From positions 58,523,567-58,587,566 of the forward strand of contig CM070713.1 of assembly GCA_036346275.1 (NCBI GenBank): a DNA stretch of 64,000 bases, given 5' to 3'. A program made the translations under genes and the position numbers. The notes below the pieces were generated by a model. It had not been told where the DNA came from. It did not search any database and was given only the letters and a program-made list of their open reading frames with translations. The first letter of the stretch is position 1; each line of letters opens with the position of its first letter. Of the stretch, positions 46,305 to 56,672 are shown piece by piece. This DNA comes from Otatea glauca. Its lineage: Eukaryota > Streptophyta > Magnoliopsida > Poales > Poaceae.

Positions 46305-47396
46305 ATGGCTCAACAGGATTTGCGTCTAATAAGTTGGAACGTTAGGGGACTCAATTCCCCATCAAAAAGGGCAGTAATTAGAGAGCTTATCGCACAGTTT
46401 GCAGCCTCCTTTGTTTATCTGCAAGAAACTAAACTTGAGCACATTGACAATCAACTGGTCTCTGAGCTTCTCGGAGGCTCCTTCGCAGACAACTTTGCCT
46501 TCTTACTGGCGCAACAAACAAGGGGGGTATACTCCTAGCATGCTCCTCCAATCATTTTGGTGTGTCATACTTATCAAGGGGAACCAACACCCTTTCTGCG
46601 ACGGTTGTCATGAAAAATGACGGAATCAAATGGTCGTGCACGGTTGTATATGGACCACAGCGACAAGCTTCTCTTCCTTCAGGAAATTGCGCAGCTTAAG
46701 GATCGGGTGTTCCACAAGTGGCTTATTTTAGGTGATTTCAACCTGATTTATCAGGCCGCAGATAAAAACAACACAAATCTCGATAGGGGGCTCGTGGGGG
46801 CTTTCTCCAAAGTTCTAGATGACGCTCATCTCAAAGAGATAAGGTTGAATGGCAGGAGATTTACCTGGGAAAATGAAAGGGAAAACCCAACCTTAACAAG
46901 GATAGATCGCATGTTCGCCTCAACTGAGTGGGACCTTCTCTTCCCAGATTGTCATCTCTAGGCCATCTCCTCTCTAGTGTCCGACCATTGTCCGTTGTTG
47001 TTAGTAGGACATATCACTCCCGAAAAGTTTCACGGCTTCAGGTTCGAGAACTTCTGGACCAAATTACCTCGCTTCTATGAGGTCGTGCAGCAGGCTTGGG
47101 ATAAGCCAACAAACGCAACGGATGCTTTGCTCAGGCTTCACATTAAGCAATCCAAAACTACCAAAGCGCTTAGACAATGGAGTCGTCAGATGGTAGGGGA
47201 CATGGCATTGCAATTCTCCTTGGTCGCAGAGATTATTTTCCAGCTGGATAGGGCGCAAGAAAGGAGATTACTCTCGGCATCGGAAAGGGACTTTCAGGCA
47301 AGGCTTCGGTATAGGCTCCTTGGAATTGCTGCCATCCAAAGGGCTCGCATAAGGCAGCACTCCAGGATGCCGGGATATGTTGGACATCGTCCGCCA
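46305..47396 (+). pseudogene. ORF2 of the LINE: AP endonuclease and linker
   Basis: It begins near ATG 46305 with 'LRLISWNVRGLNSPSKR', the hallmark start of plant L1 ORF2 endonuclease (strand nicking at the target), and contains 'VYLQETKLE', 'LILGDFNLIY', 'RFTWEN...TRIDRMFAS' and 'SDHCPLLL'. Frames change at about 46535, 46620 and 46961-46977. At about 47370 the linker ends abruptly and RT follows, so a stretch between endonuclease and RT has been lost. Confidence 0.85.
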
Positions 47397-48691
47397 TGAT
47401 TTGAGCAGTCTAGAGGGTCCTTTCCTTACTGAAGAGATTAAGGACGCAGTGTTCTCCATGCCTCCCGAGAAGGCTCCAGGTCCAGATGGGTTTACAGGAC
47501 TTTTCTACAGGACTTGCTGGGATATCATCAAAGATGATCTTAAAGAGGCGTTAGATCAGTTGTACAACCTCAACAGATGACATCTTCGTCTCCTCAACTC
47601 GGCCAGCATTGCCTTGTAGCCGAAGAAACAGGATACCAATAGAATTACAGATTTCAGACCCATTAGTCTCATTCACAGTGTGGGGAAGCTCTTCTCCAAG
47701 ATCCTTGCAATCAGGCTAGCGCCATTCCTTAACCAGCTCTTACCTGTCAGCCAGAGCGCCTTCATCAAGAGAAGATGCATTCATGACAACTTTCTATATG
47801 TCAAGAACTTGGTCAATGAGCTTCACCGCAAACGGATTTCGGGTCTCTTCATCAAATTGGACATAGCTAAGGATTTCAACTCTGTCAGTTGGAATTCTTG
47901 CTCGAACTTCTTACGCATGTAGGTTTTGGAGCACGGTGGAGAGAATGGATCTCCATCATCCTCGCATCATCCTCCTCTCGAGTGCTGCTCAACGGCATCC
48001 CAGGACAGCTCATTCAGCACAGAACAGGGCTGCATCAAGGGGATCCTCTCTCCCCTATGCTTTTCATCTTAGCTATGATACCACTGCAGAACCTAATTAC
48101 CAGGGCGGTGCACGAAGGCCACATTAACCGGATCCCTTCTAGGGGGGCCACCATGCGCATAGCCTTCTATGCTAATGATGTAGCCGTCTTTGCAAACCCT
48201 GACAGAGGAGAGTTGAAGATTATTTAGGACCTCCTCACCATTTTCGGTGGGGCCACAGGGCTGCACACAAATTTGCAAAAGAGCGAGGTCTTCCCTATTA
48301 GATGCGTTGCTATTGATATGGCATCAATTCTTCAGTCATTCCCGTTCGGTTGAGCTCCTTCCCTTGCAGGTATCTAGGATTACCGCTGCGCCCTACATCG
48401 TTGAAGCGTTCGGATGTGCAGCCGCTTATTGATAAATTCCGTAATCGCTTGGCGGGATGGAAAGGAAAGATGCTCTCCAGGGCTGCTAGGCTGATCCTAG
48501 CAAACTCGGTTCTCACATCCCTCGCGGTGTATCATTTAGCAATCTTCCCTTTGGATAGATGGATAATAAAAAAGATCGATCGGTTGCGCAGGAGCTTTAT
48601 CTGGATAGGCGAGCAGGACTGCAATGGAGGACACTGCCTGGTTAATTGGAAGAGGGTCTGCAGGCCAAAGAACCTTGGAGGTCTAGGGTAA
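47377..48691 (+). pseudogene. ORF2 of the LINE: reverse transcriptase
   Basis: Visible motifs are 'APGPDGFTGLFYR', 'FRPISLIHSVGKLFSKILA', 'LPVSQSAFIK', 'RTGLHQGDPLSPMLFILAM' and 'YLGLPLRP'. The catalytic YADD reads Y-A-N-D at 48168-48179, with the first Asp replaced by Asn. The earlier 'KLDIAKAFDS' motif reads KLDIAKDFNS (about 47860-47885), which also changes the Asp. The RT would be inactive even without the frameshifts at about 47577, 47920 and 48225. Confidence 0.88.
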
Positions 48692-48699
48692 AGGATCTG

Positions 48700-49599
48700 G
48701 ACAGGTTTGGTCACGCACTTCGCGTATGCTGGCTATGGTTCTCCTGGAAGGACCGTACCAAACCGTGGATAGGTATGCGGCTCCCATGTGACGAATCGGT
48801 TCATAGACTATTCGCCACAAGCACCACAGTAACTCTAGGGAATGGTGAAACTGCGAGATTTTGGGAATCCAATTGGCTATAAGGAGTCTCCCCACGTGAC
48901 CTAGCTCCAAGTTGTTACCGCATGGCACGTAATACACGAGGGTCAGTCAAGGAGGAGCTCACCAGTAGGAGGTGGCTCCGTCCGCTTCCAAGAGTTACAA
49001 GTCAGGAACAGTTACATGATTTTGTTCGCTTGTGGAATGTCATCCGCCAGGTGCAGCTTCAGGAAGATGTGCACAATGAAATATCGTGGAAATGGACCCC
49101 CAATGGCGAGTACTCAGCAAAGACGGCGTACATGATACAATTCATAGGCTCTATTCCAGATCCGAACTGCAGCATGATCTGGAAGGCTAGTGCGGGTGCC
49201 AGCTGCAAGTTCTTTGCATGGCTCTTTGCTCATCAAAGGATCCTAACGGCTGTCAGGCTTGCACTTAGGGGTTGGCCACACAGCGCAGTCTGTGTTTTAT
49301 GTGGATTGAACAACGAATCTACAGGTCACTTGCTCTTGCTATGCCCTTTCTCGAGGCAGGTGTGGGCCCAGGTATTGCGCTGCATGGCCATAACCCATAT
49401 ACCTCTAGATGCTTCATCCGTGCAACTAGGTCTCGCCGTTTGGTGGAGCAGAGTCCGCTCATCCGTGCCAAGAGAGCGTAGGAAGGATGTGGACGGCATC
49501 GTTCAGGTCACCATGTGGAACCTTTGGAAAGAAAGAAATGGCAGGATCTTCACGAACTCATATCATGCGGTGCATCTGGTGGTCAATGCCATCCTTTAG
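48700..49599 (+). pseudogene. ORF2 of the LINE: C-terminal zinc-binding (zf-RVT) domain
   Basis: A 225-codon frame at 48922-49599 has the zf-RVT pattern, with 'SAKTAYMIQF', 'WKASAGASCKFFAWLFAHQR', 'CVLCGLNNESTGHLLLLCPF' and 'MWNLWKERNGRIF'. This domain closes plant L1 ORF2. A stop separates it from RT. Confidence 0.82.
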
Positions 49600-49858
49600 G
49601 AAGTCCAGACTCGAAAGAGTGCTTTCCGGAATGCATGACGTTCCGCAAGAGTTGAGCTACTTCGGGGGTCTCAAGCTTCCGCCGTGCTTACCAATTTTGC
49701 CTTTGTCTTGGTGTATGAATTCTTCTTTCTGATCAGGGAATTCCTGTGCGTGTAGCTCCACAGGCTCTCCCTCTGATCCTCCCAGCTTCGGCTATTCTGT
49801 AACTATGTCACCTCTTTTAATGCATTGGCAGAGCTCCTGCCTTTTTTTCAAAAAAAAA

Positions 49859-50077
49859 GTAAATCTGACTTTGCTGCGTCAAAGTTCAGTAGTTAGTTTC
49901 GGCTGGAATAGATCGTGTTTTAGCACCAATTCAGTTAATTTTGTTAACAGCGTGTATTTTTAAATTCCCCATCTATCTTGAGTTCTAGATGAAACACTCT
50001 GTTACATTTCTTCTGTGAATTCTTAGTGAACAGAGAGAACAGAGCAACTGCAGAGGTGACTACATTGAATACCAACA
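49859..50077 (+). repeat. 5' LTR of the outer Copia element, second part
   Basis: It resumes with GTAAATCTGACTTTGCTGCG right after the LINE poly(A) and ends ACCAACA. Compared with the 3' LTR it lacks about 47 bp lying between two copies of TTCCCATC, which points to deletion between short direct repeats. Confidence 0.9.
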
Positions 50078-50079
50078 AG

Positions 50080-50091
50080 TGGTATCAAAGC
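50080..50091 (+). other. Primer binding site of the outer Copia element
   Basis: TGGTATCAAAGC lies two bases after the LTR end and is complementary to initiator methionine tRNA except at one position relative to the standard site. Confidence 0.85.
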
Positions 50092-50121
50092 TTGTATGGC
50101 TACGAACCGATCGCGTAGTAG

Positions 50122-50558
50122 ATGGGGAAGCACATGATTGATTCTTCGTGCAAGACGCCAGACTCTGGGAGTACGGCGACGAGCGGCACAACATATGTGT
50201 TGTCCCCGGCGACAACCCAAGTGAAGGAAGGGATAGTGGCATTGCCTTACCCTGTCCTCACGCGCTCGAATTACTCTACATGGATAATTAAGAAGCGTTC
50301 AAACATGCACACAGAAGGCGTCTGGAGAGCAGTCAAACCAGTCGCCAAAGAAGGCATCGATGAGGATAATCTTCAATGTTGTCGACGAGGAGAGCAATGA
50401 GCGAGTACAGGAGGTAAAGCTCCAGACATTGTGATGGGAATTCGAGTCCCTAGCAATGGCGGGAGGCTGACTCGGTGGATGAAATCGCTAGCAAAGTGAC
50501 GGGCCTGGTGAACCAGATTCGTGGATTGGGAGATAAGCTACCGGAGTCATATGTAATG
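50122..50558 (+). pseudogene. gag N-terminal part of the outer Copia element
   Basis: The frame from 50122 contains 'YPVLTRSNYSTWIIKKRSNM', the opening of the Copia gag (UBN2/DUF4219 type). An ATG at 50096 fits the usual position but soon meets a stop. The frame breaks at about 50400, and the gene is then split at 50558 by the antisense Copia element. It resumes at 55300. Confidence 0.82.
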
Positions 50559-50993
50559 TGTTAGCATTAGGGTTTAACTAAAACATGAACATCATTAACT
50601 AGCCTAAATCATGACCACAAAATAAATAATGCGGAAATAAATCGTTAGATTAAACTGACCCGAAGAGATAGATGAAGCCATTAGTGTTCTCGGTCGGGGG
50701 CCTTTTGCGTCGGTAGATGAGGGACGTAGAAGAAGACAACACTGTGACCCTCACGGTGATGGAGACGGTCTTCGTCAACCTCGCGCTAAAGCCCAGATCG
50801 GTGGGGGTGTCGGGAGTAGTAGACTCAAGATCAATCGTGATGATCTCGAGTGCTGGCTCCTCCTCCTTTTATTGTAGCGTTAGTTGACGGGACCGAACCA
50901 AAAAATTCTGTTGGAGCGCTCCCGATCACGCGCATCATGGTGGGTCAAGCCCATGATTTTCGAATGTTAGTTAGCCGAAGATCATAACCAACA
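50559..50993 (-). repeat. 3' LTR of the nested antisense Copia element
   Basis: 435 bp, TG...CA. It is followed on its inner side by the polypurine tract AAGTGGGAGAA (minus strand, 50994-51004). Confidence 0.92.
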
Positions 50994-51226
50994 TTCTCCC
51001 ACTTGATCGTAAGGCTAACATCATAAGTCCACACTTAACAGAACAATACACCAAGATAAAGTATTACAACGATTAATTTAAACACCGCTGCAACCCCAGT
51101 ATCTATAGTGCATCATTTTATCTCAATAGGATAATTACTTATTCTTATTGGGAGTTGGTTTTATACTTATGGTCCTCATTTCCAGAATCAGAGGCTTTCC
51201 AATAAACCCATGCCGGCAACATGCTC

Positions 51227-54200
51227 TCAAAAGAGACTGGGTGGTAAGCCTTTAGTTAGTGGATCCGCAAGCATAGACTTAGTACTTATATGCTTGACAT
51301 CAATAGTCTGATCCTGGATTCTATCTTTCACAACATGATACTTAATGTCAATGTGTTTGGCAGCACCACTTGACTTGTTGTTACTAGAAAAGAATACTGC
51401 GGCTTTGTTATCGCAGTACAACTTTAGTGGTCTAGAAATGCTATCAACCACCTTTAAGTTCGGGATAAAATTCTTTAGCCATACTGCATGTCCTGTAGCT
51501 TCATAACATGCCACAAATTCAGCTTTCATCGTTGAAGATGACGTAAGTGTTTGTTTGGAGCTTTTCCATGAAATAGCTCCTCCTGCGAGGGTGAAGATAT
51601 AACCTGATGTCGACCTTTTACTATCAACACACCCGGCAAAATCAGCATCTGAATAACCAATGACTTCAAGGTTTTCAGACTTCTCATATGTGAGCATGTA
51701 ATCTTTAGTACCTTGAAGGTAACGTAAGACTTTCTTCTGACCTTCCGATGGTCCATCTGGATTTGGTGATATCGCCAAGCATCCAGGTAACAAATGCCAA
51801 ATCAGGGCGAGTGCAAACTTGAGCATATATAATGCTTTCGACAGCTGAAGCATAAGGAATCGACTTCATCTAATTAGATTCTAATTGATTCCTCGAACAT
51901 TAAAATAGTCCAAATTTATCGCCCTTAACAATAGGAGCAGGCGTGGCAGAGCAGTTATGCATATTATCTCTTAAATACTCTGTCAATGTATGCCTTTTGG
52001 GATAAGCCTAATATCCCTTTGGACCTATCTCGGTGAATCTCAATGCCCAAAACATAAGAGGCATCACCAAGATCCTTCATGTCAAAATTAGCGGAGAGAA
52101 ATCTTTTGGTCTCAAACAGCATATCCTTATCGCTGCTAGCCAATAAGATATCATCCACATAAAGAACCAAAATAGTAAATTTTCCATCTTTAGACTTGAA
52201 ATATATACAATTATCCACTTTATTTTTCTTAAATCCTAATTTCCTTATTATATTATCGAATTTAAGGTACCATTGTCTGGACGCCTGCTTCAGTCCATAA
52301 ATTGATTTCTTAAAACGACATCCCATATGCTCCATGCCTTCAATGATAAAACCCTTGAGTTGTGCCATGTAGACATCCTCTTGTAGATCGCCATTAAGGA
52401 ATGTCGTTTTGACGTCCATTTGATGTAGCTACAAATCATAATGGGCCACAAGTGCCATGACAATTCTTAGAGAGTCCTTTTTAGAGACGGGAGAGAAAGT
52501 ATCAACATAATCAATCCCTTCTCTTTGAGTAAACCCTTTAGCCACAAGCCTTGCCTTGAACCTTTCGACATTCCCCTTGGAGTCATGCTTAGTTTTGTAG
52601 ACCCACTTACAGCCTACCTTTTTAACTCCTTCAGGGATTTCTACTAAGTCCCAAACGTCATTCAGGCTCATAGATTTCATTTCATCTTTCATGGCGTCAA
52701 GCCATTCAGGTGAATTCTTACTCATCATGGCCTCTTTAAATGAAATGGGATCATCCACCTTCCCGATATCATGCACATCTTTATTCATGTACACAACATA
52801 GTCATTTGGGATGGCGGATCTTCTTTCCCGTTGTGACCTTCTTAAGGGTTCATTAGGGGTCACACTGGTTTCGAGGTTCATTATCGGTATTGCATTATGT
52901 CCTTCATTATCATTCTTGCATTATTTCTGAGTCTTGATGTTAGTTTCAGGACTTTCAATTGGAGATGCATTAATTTGAGGTGCAGGAATAACAGCCTCTC
53001 GGATTATCATTAGAGGTACATAAACCCGATTTTCCTCAAGATCTATTTTCCTTCCCTCAGAACTCCCACTGATTTCATCATTCTCAAGAAACACAGCGTG
53101 CCTGGTTTCAACAAATTTAGTAGTCCGATTAGGACAATAAAAGTGGTACCCCTTTGACCTTTCTGGGTACTCAATAAAATGGCAACTTACTGTCTTAGTA
53201 TCTAATTTTCCAATATGTGGGTTGAACAGTTTGGCTTCAGTTGCACATCCCCACATGCGTAAATAATTCAAACTTGGTTTTCTCCCAGTCCATAATTCAT
53301 AAGGTGTCGATGACACTGATTTACTGGGAACCCGGTTTAATATGTGTGCGGCTGTCTTTAAGGCCTCCATCCATAATTTAAGTGGTAAGCTGGAGTGAGA
53401 CAGCATACTCCGTACCATATCCATAAGTGTACGGTTACTCCTTTCAGTCACTCCATTCTGTTGAGGTTCACCAGGCATGGAATATTGAGCTACTATTCCA
53501 TTTTCTTCAAGTTACTTAGCGAAAGGGCCAGGAATTTGACCATAAGGTGCATGTTTTCCATAATACTCTCCTCCCATGTCTGATCTCACTACTTTAATTT
53601 TTGAGTTATGCTGATTTTCAACCTCAACCTTAAATATCTTAAATTTATTTAGTGATTCAGACCGTTCCTTAATAGGGTAAATATAACCATACCGTGAAAA
53701 ATCATCAGTAAAGGTTATAAAGGAATCATAACCATCTACTGACATAATAGGGAAGGGACCACAAATGTCAGTATGAATTATTTCTAAGGGACATGAGCTG
53801 CGTGTTGCTCCTTTCTTAATTTGTTTAACGTATTTTCCTTTAATACAATCAATACAAGCGTTAGAATCAGAAAAATTCAATGGGTGGAGTATCTCTTCCT
53901 TAATGAGACGCTCCATTCTCCCCTTCGAAATATGGCCCAAGCGACAGTGCCATAGTTTCGACGAGGTCTCATTATCCATATTACGCTTGTGTTTAATAGG
54001 AGCATCACACACATTTAGCAATAAAGGAGACTGTTGAATAGACAACATATAAAGCATGTCGTGCTTGGTAGCAAGACCAACATTATTATATTCAAATTGA
54101 ATCAAACATTTATTGTCTCCAATAACACAATAATAACCATCATTGTCCAACAGGGAAACAGAAATTAAATTCCTCCTCATGGAGGGGACATAAAGGACAT

Positions 54201-54470
54201 CTTTTAGGAGGAGGGTGAAGCCGCTTTCCAAAACTAATGGAAGCGTCCCAATAGCCTTAACTTCAGCCTCCTGTCCATTGGCGACTCTAAGCCTTCGATC
54301 CCCTCTTATGGTCCTTAACGAATGAATCCTCGCATCGAATTAGTAACATGCACAGTAGCTCCAGAATCAATCCACCAAGAATAATGTGGAAAATCTGCAT
54401 AAAGTGATTCATCAACAAAAGTAATTGTATCGTTACCCTTCTTAGCGGGCTGATGCCGTGCGCGGCTGCG
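51227..54470 (-). pseudogene. pol (protease to RNase H) of the nested antisense Copia element
   Basis: Order on the minus strand: protease WWIDSGATVHVTNS near 54390-54350 (a frameshift at ~54290 separates it from the rest); pre-integrase finger 'LWHCRLGHISKGRMERL' and 'CIDCIKGK' (53950-53830); integrase with HTDICGPFP, RSDMGGEYYG and PQQNGVTERSNRT (53800-53420); RT with 'FSPVSKKDSLRIVMALVAHY', 'MDVKTTFLNGDL' and intact YVDD near 52150; RNase H with 'SDADFAGCVDSKRSTSGY' and 'KHIDIKYHVVKDRI'. In-frame stops lie near 53512, 52921 and 52429, and a frameshift lies near 51900. Most of each domain is otherwise well kept. Confidence 0.9.
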
Positions 54471-54845
54471 GCGAGAAGAGCTACAAGCCCGGGCACAGGC
54501 ACGGGTGAAGCTAAGGCCCGCGACGGACGGCGAGCGGAGCGCGGAGCTGTCGACGGCGACAAAAGCATCGACGCCGGGGACGACGACGACCCGATGAGGT
54601 AAGTCCCGAAGAACCCCTCTTAGATCTTTAGGTTTTTGCTTGATTTTGGGAACTAGGGTTTGGGATTTGGGGATTTAAGGTTTTGGATTGGATCGAATCT
54701 TTACTTTTCCCCTCCTTCTCAATGCTAAACAAGCCGCAAAAGACCTTAAACAACCTTAACCGATGAACAAATGACCCAAAACGGGCTAAAACCGACAAGA
54801 ACAAAAACCAAAACCGGGCTTAAAGGATCAAGATTAGGCTAGGGC
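54471..54845 (-). other. Leader of the nested antisense Copia element; gag missing
   Basis: Between the PBS (54846) and the last gag codons before protease (about 54430) there are only ~400 bp. The outer part is AT-rich leader. The inner part (about 54460-54600) is a GC-rich stretch of Ala/Pro/Arg-type codons unlike the pol region. A Copia gag normally needs about 900 bp or more, so capsid and zinc knuckle have been lost or replaced. Confidence 0.7.
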
Positions 54846-54859
54846 GCTCTGATACCAAA

Positions 54860-55294
54860 TGTTAGCATTAGGGTTTAACTAAAACATGAACATCATTAAC
54901 TAGCCTAAATCATGACCACAAAATAAATAATGCGGAAATAAATCGTTAGATTAAACTGACCCGGAGAGATAGATGGAGCCATTAGTGTTCTCGGTCGGGG
55001 GCCTTTTGTGTCGGTAGATGAGGAACGTAGAATAAGACAACACCGTGACCCTCACGGTGATGGAGACGGTCTTCGTCAACCTCGCGCTAAAGCCCAGATC
55101 GGTGGGGGTGTCGGGAGTAGTAGACTCGAGATCAATCGTGATGATCTCGAGTGCCGGCTCCTCCTCCTTTTATCGTAGCGCTAGTTGACGGGACCGAACC
55201 AAAAAATTCTGTTGGAGCGCTCCCGATCACGCGCGTCATGGTGGGTTAAGCCCATGATTTTCGGATGTTAGTTAGCTGAAGATCATAACCAACA
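54860..55294 (-). repeat. 5' LTR of the nested antisense Copia element
   Basis: 435 bp, nearly identical to 50559-50993. On its inner side (54846-54857) the minus strand reads TGGTATCAGAGC, a perfect initiator-Met tRNA primer binding site. Confidence 0.93.
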
Positions 55295-56672
55295 TAATGA
55301 AGAAGATTTTGTGTGCCATTCCTGAGCGGTTCATGTCACTGGCTGCAACCATCGAAGAGTTTGGGACTTGAAGACCAAGAAGATTGCAAAAGTATTCGGG
55401 TCTCTGAAAGCACATGAAGAAAGGATGCGGGCATGAATACCTGCACCACGTGAAGACCAAGTAATGCTAGTCAAAACAGAGGCTAAGCCTTGGCAAGATG
55501 ACGGCGATGGATGTGGATGCGTCCCCGGACGTGGGCACGAAAGAGGTGGTCACGACGGCGAAAGAGCTACACGTGACAAATCAAGGCTAAAGTGCTATAA
55601 CTGCAATTGTTATGGCCACTTTTCGGCTGAATGTCGCCGCAAGAAGACGGAGCCAGAAGCCAATCTCGTGAAGACAAGTGCCGATGACCAATCGACGATA
55701 TTGCTTAGGTCTTGAGACCAGTCCCAAACACAATCCATGCTGTTGGGAACAAAGGAGATCATCAACGAAGAGGGAGCTACAAGCGAAGACATGTGGTATC
55801 TCAATAATGGGGCGAGCAATCATATGACAGGGCATCGTGATAAGTTTCTGGAGCTCAAAGAAAAGAATCTGGGTGATGTTAAATTCGGGGATGGCTCAAT
55901 CGTCTGAATAAGAGGCATTGGTAACGTCCTCATCCAATGCAAAAATGGGGAGCACAAGGTACTAGCTGGAGTATATTATCATCCTGATCTCAAAAGCAAT
56001 ATCATAAGTCTTGGTCAACTTGATGAGGAAGGTTGTCGAGTGGTGATACAAGCAGGGCAGCTGGAGCTATATGACGGAAGTGGAGTTTTGATTGCTCGAG
56101 TGAAGAGAACACCAAATCGACTGTATAAATTAGCACTTAAGATTTGCTCCCCTGTGTGCTTGTCAGCAGAAGTACGAGATGAAGGCGGGCTATGGCATGA
56201 AAGAATGGGCCATTTGAATTTTCATGCCCTCATGGAGATGAGCAACAAGACCATGGTGAAAGGACTGCCTAAGATTAATCAAATTAATCAAGTGTGCAGT
56301 GGATGCCAAATCACAAAAATGGTTCTATCTCCATTTCTTGGATAGGCTAAGTTCAGGGCAACATCACTACTGGAGCTTGTCCATTTGGACCTATCTGGTC
56401 CAATCTCACCACTGACTCCCTCTAGTAATAAATATGATTTACTTATTGTTGATGATTGTAGTAGGTTTATGTGGGCATACCTACTGAAGACAAAGGATCA
56501 AGTTTTTGGTACCTTCAAACAGTTCAAGATTGCAGTTGAGAAGGCAATCAAGATGAAGGGCTTCAGGACTGATAGAGGAGGAGAATTCACCTCACATCAG
56601 TTCAACCAGCATTTAGGAGGAGTCACAAGGTACCTCGGCTCCATACACTCCACAGCAGAACGGGGTGGTTGA
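55295..56672 (+). pseudogene. gag C-terminus, protease and integrase N-part of the outer Copia element
   Basis: The start (TAATG) is the second copy of the nested element's target duplication. A zinc knuckle CYNCNCYGHFSAEC is at about 55590-55634. In the protease active site WYLDNGAS the Asp codon reads AAT at 55803-55805 (W-Y-L-N-N-G), so the catalytic Asp is missing. Pre-integrase HHCC zinc finger: 'WHERMGHLNFHALMEM' and 'CSGCQITKM' (56190-56325). Integrase core: LDLSGPISP and DRGGEFTS are seen. Stops lie at 55713-55715, 55905-55907 and 56343-56345, and a frameshift at about 56650. Confidence 0.88.

Larger units (their letters stand above)
44688..49858 (+). mobile_element. L1-type LINE inserted in the Copia 5' LTR
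   Basis: The insert splits the LTR between 'tatcgtt' and 'gtaaatctg' and ends in a short poly(A) (49850-49858). It encodes, left to right, an ORF1-like frame, an AP endonuclease, a reverse transcriptase and a C-terminal zinc-binding domain, the order of plant L1 elements. Length is 5.2 kb, close to full length. No target duplication can be recognised, and two bases of the LTR site (CC) appear lost. Many stops and frameshifts are present. Confidence 0.88.
50559..55294 (-). mobile_element. Antisense Copia element nested in the outer Copia gag
   Basis: Two 435 bp LTRs flank a 3.9 kb internal region. The whole is bounded by a perfect TAATG duplication (50554-50558 and 55295-55299). LTRs start TGTTAGCATTAG and end ACCAACA, and differ at only about ten positions by eye. 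This is the youngest clear retrotransposon insertion here. Protease to RNase H are present on the minus strand, but almost all of gag is absent. Confidence 0.93.
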
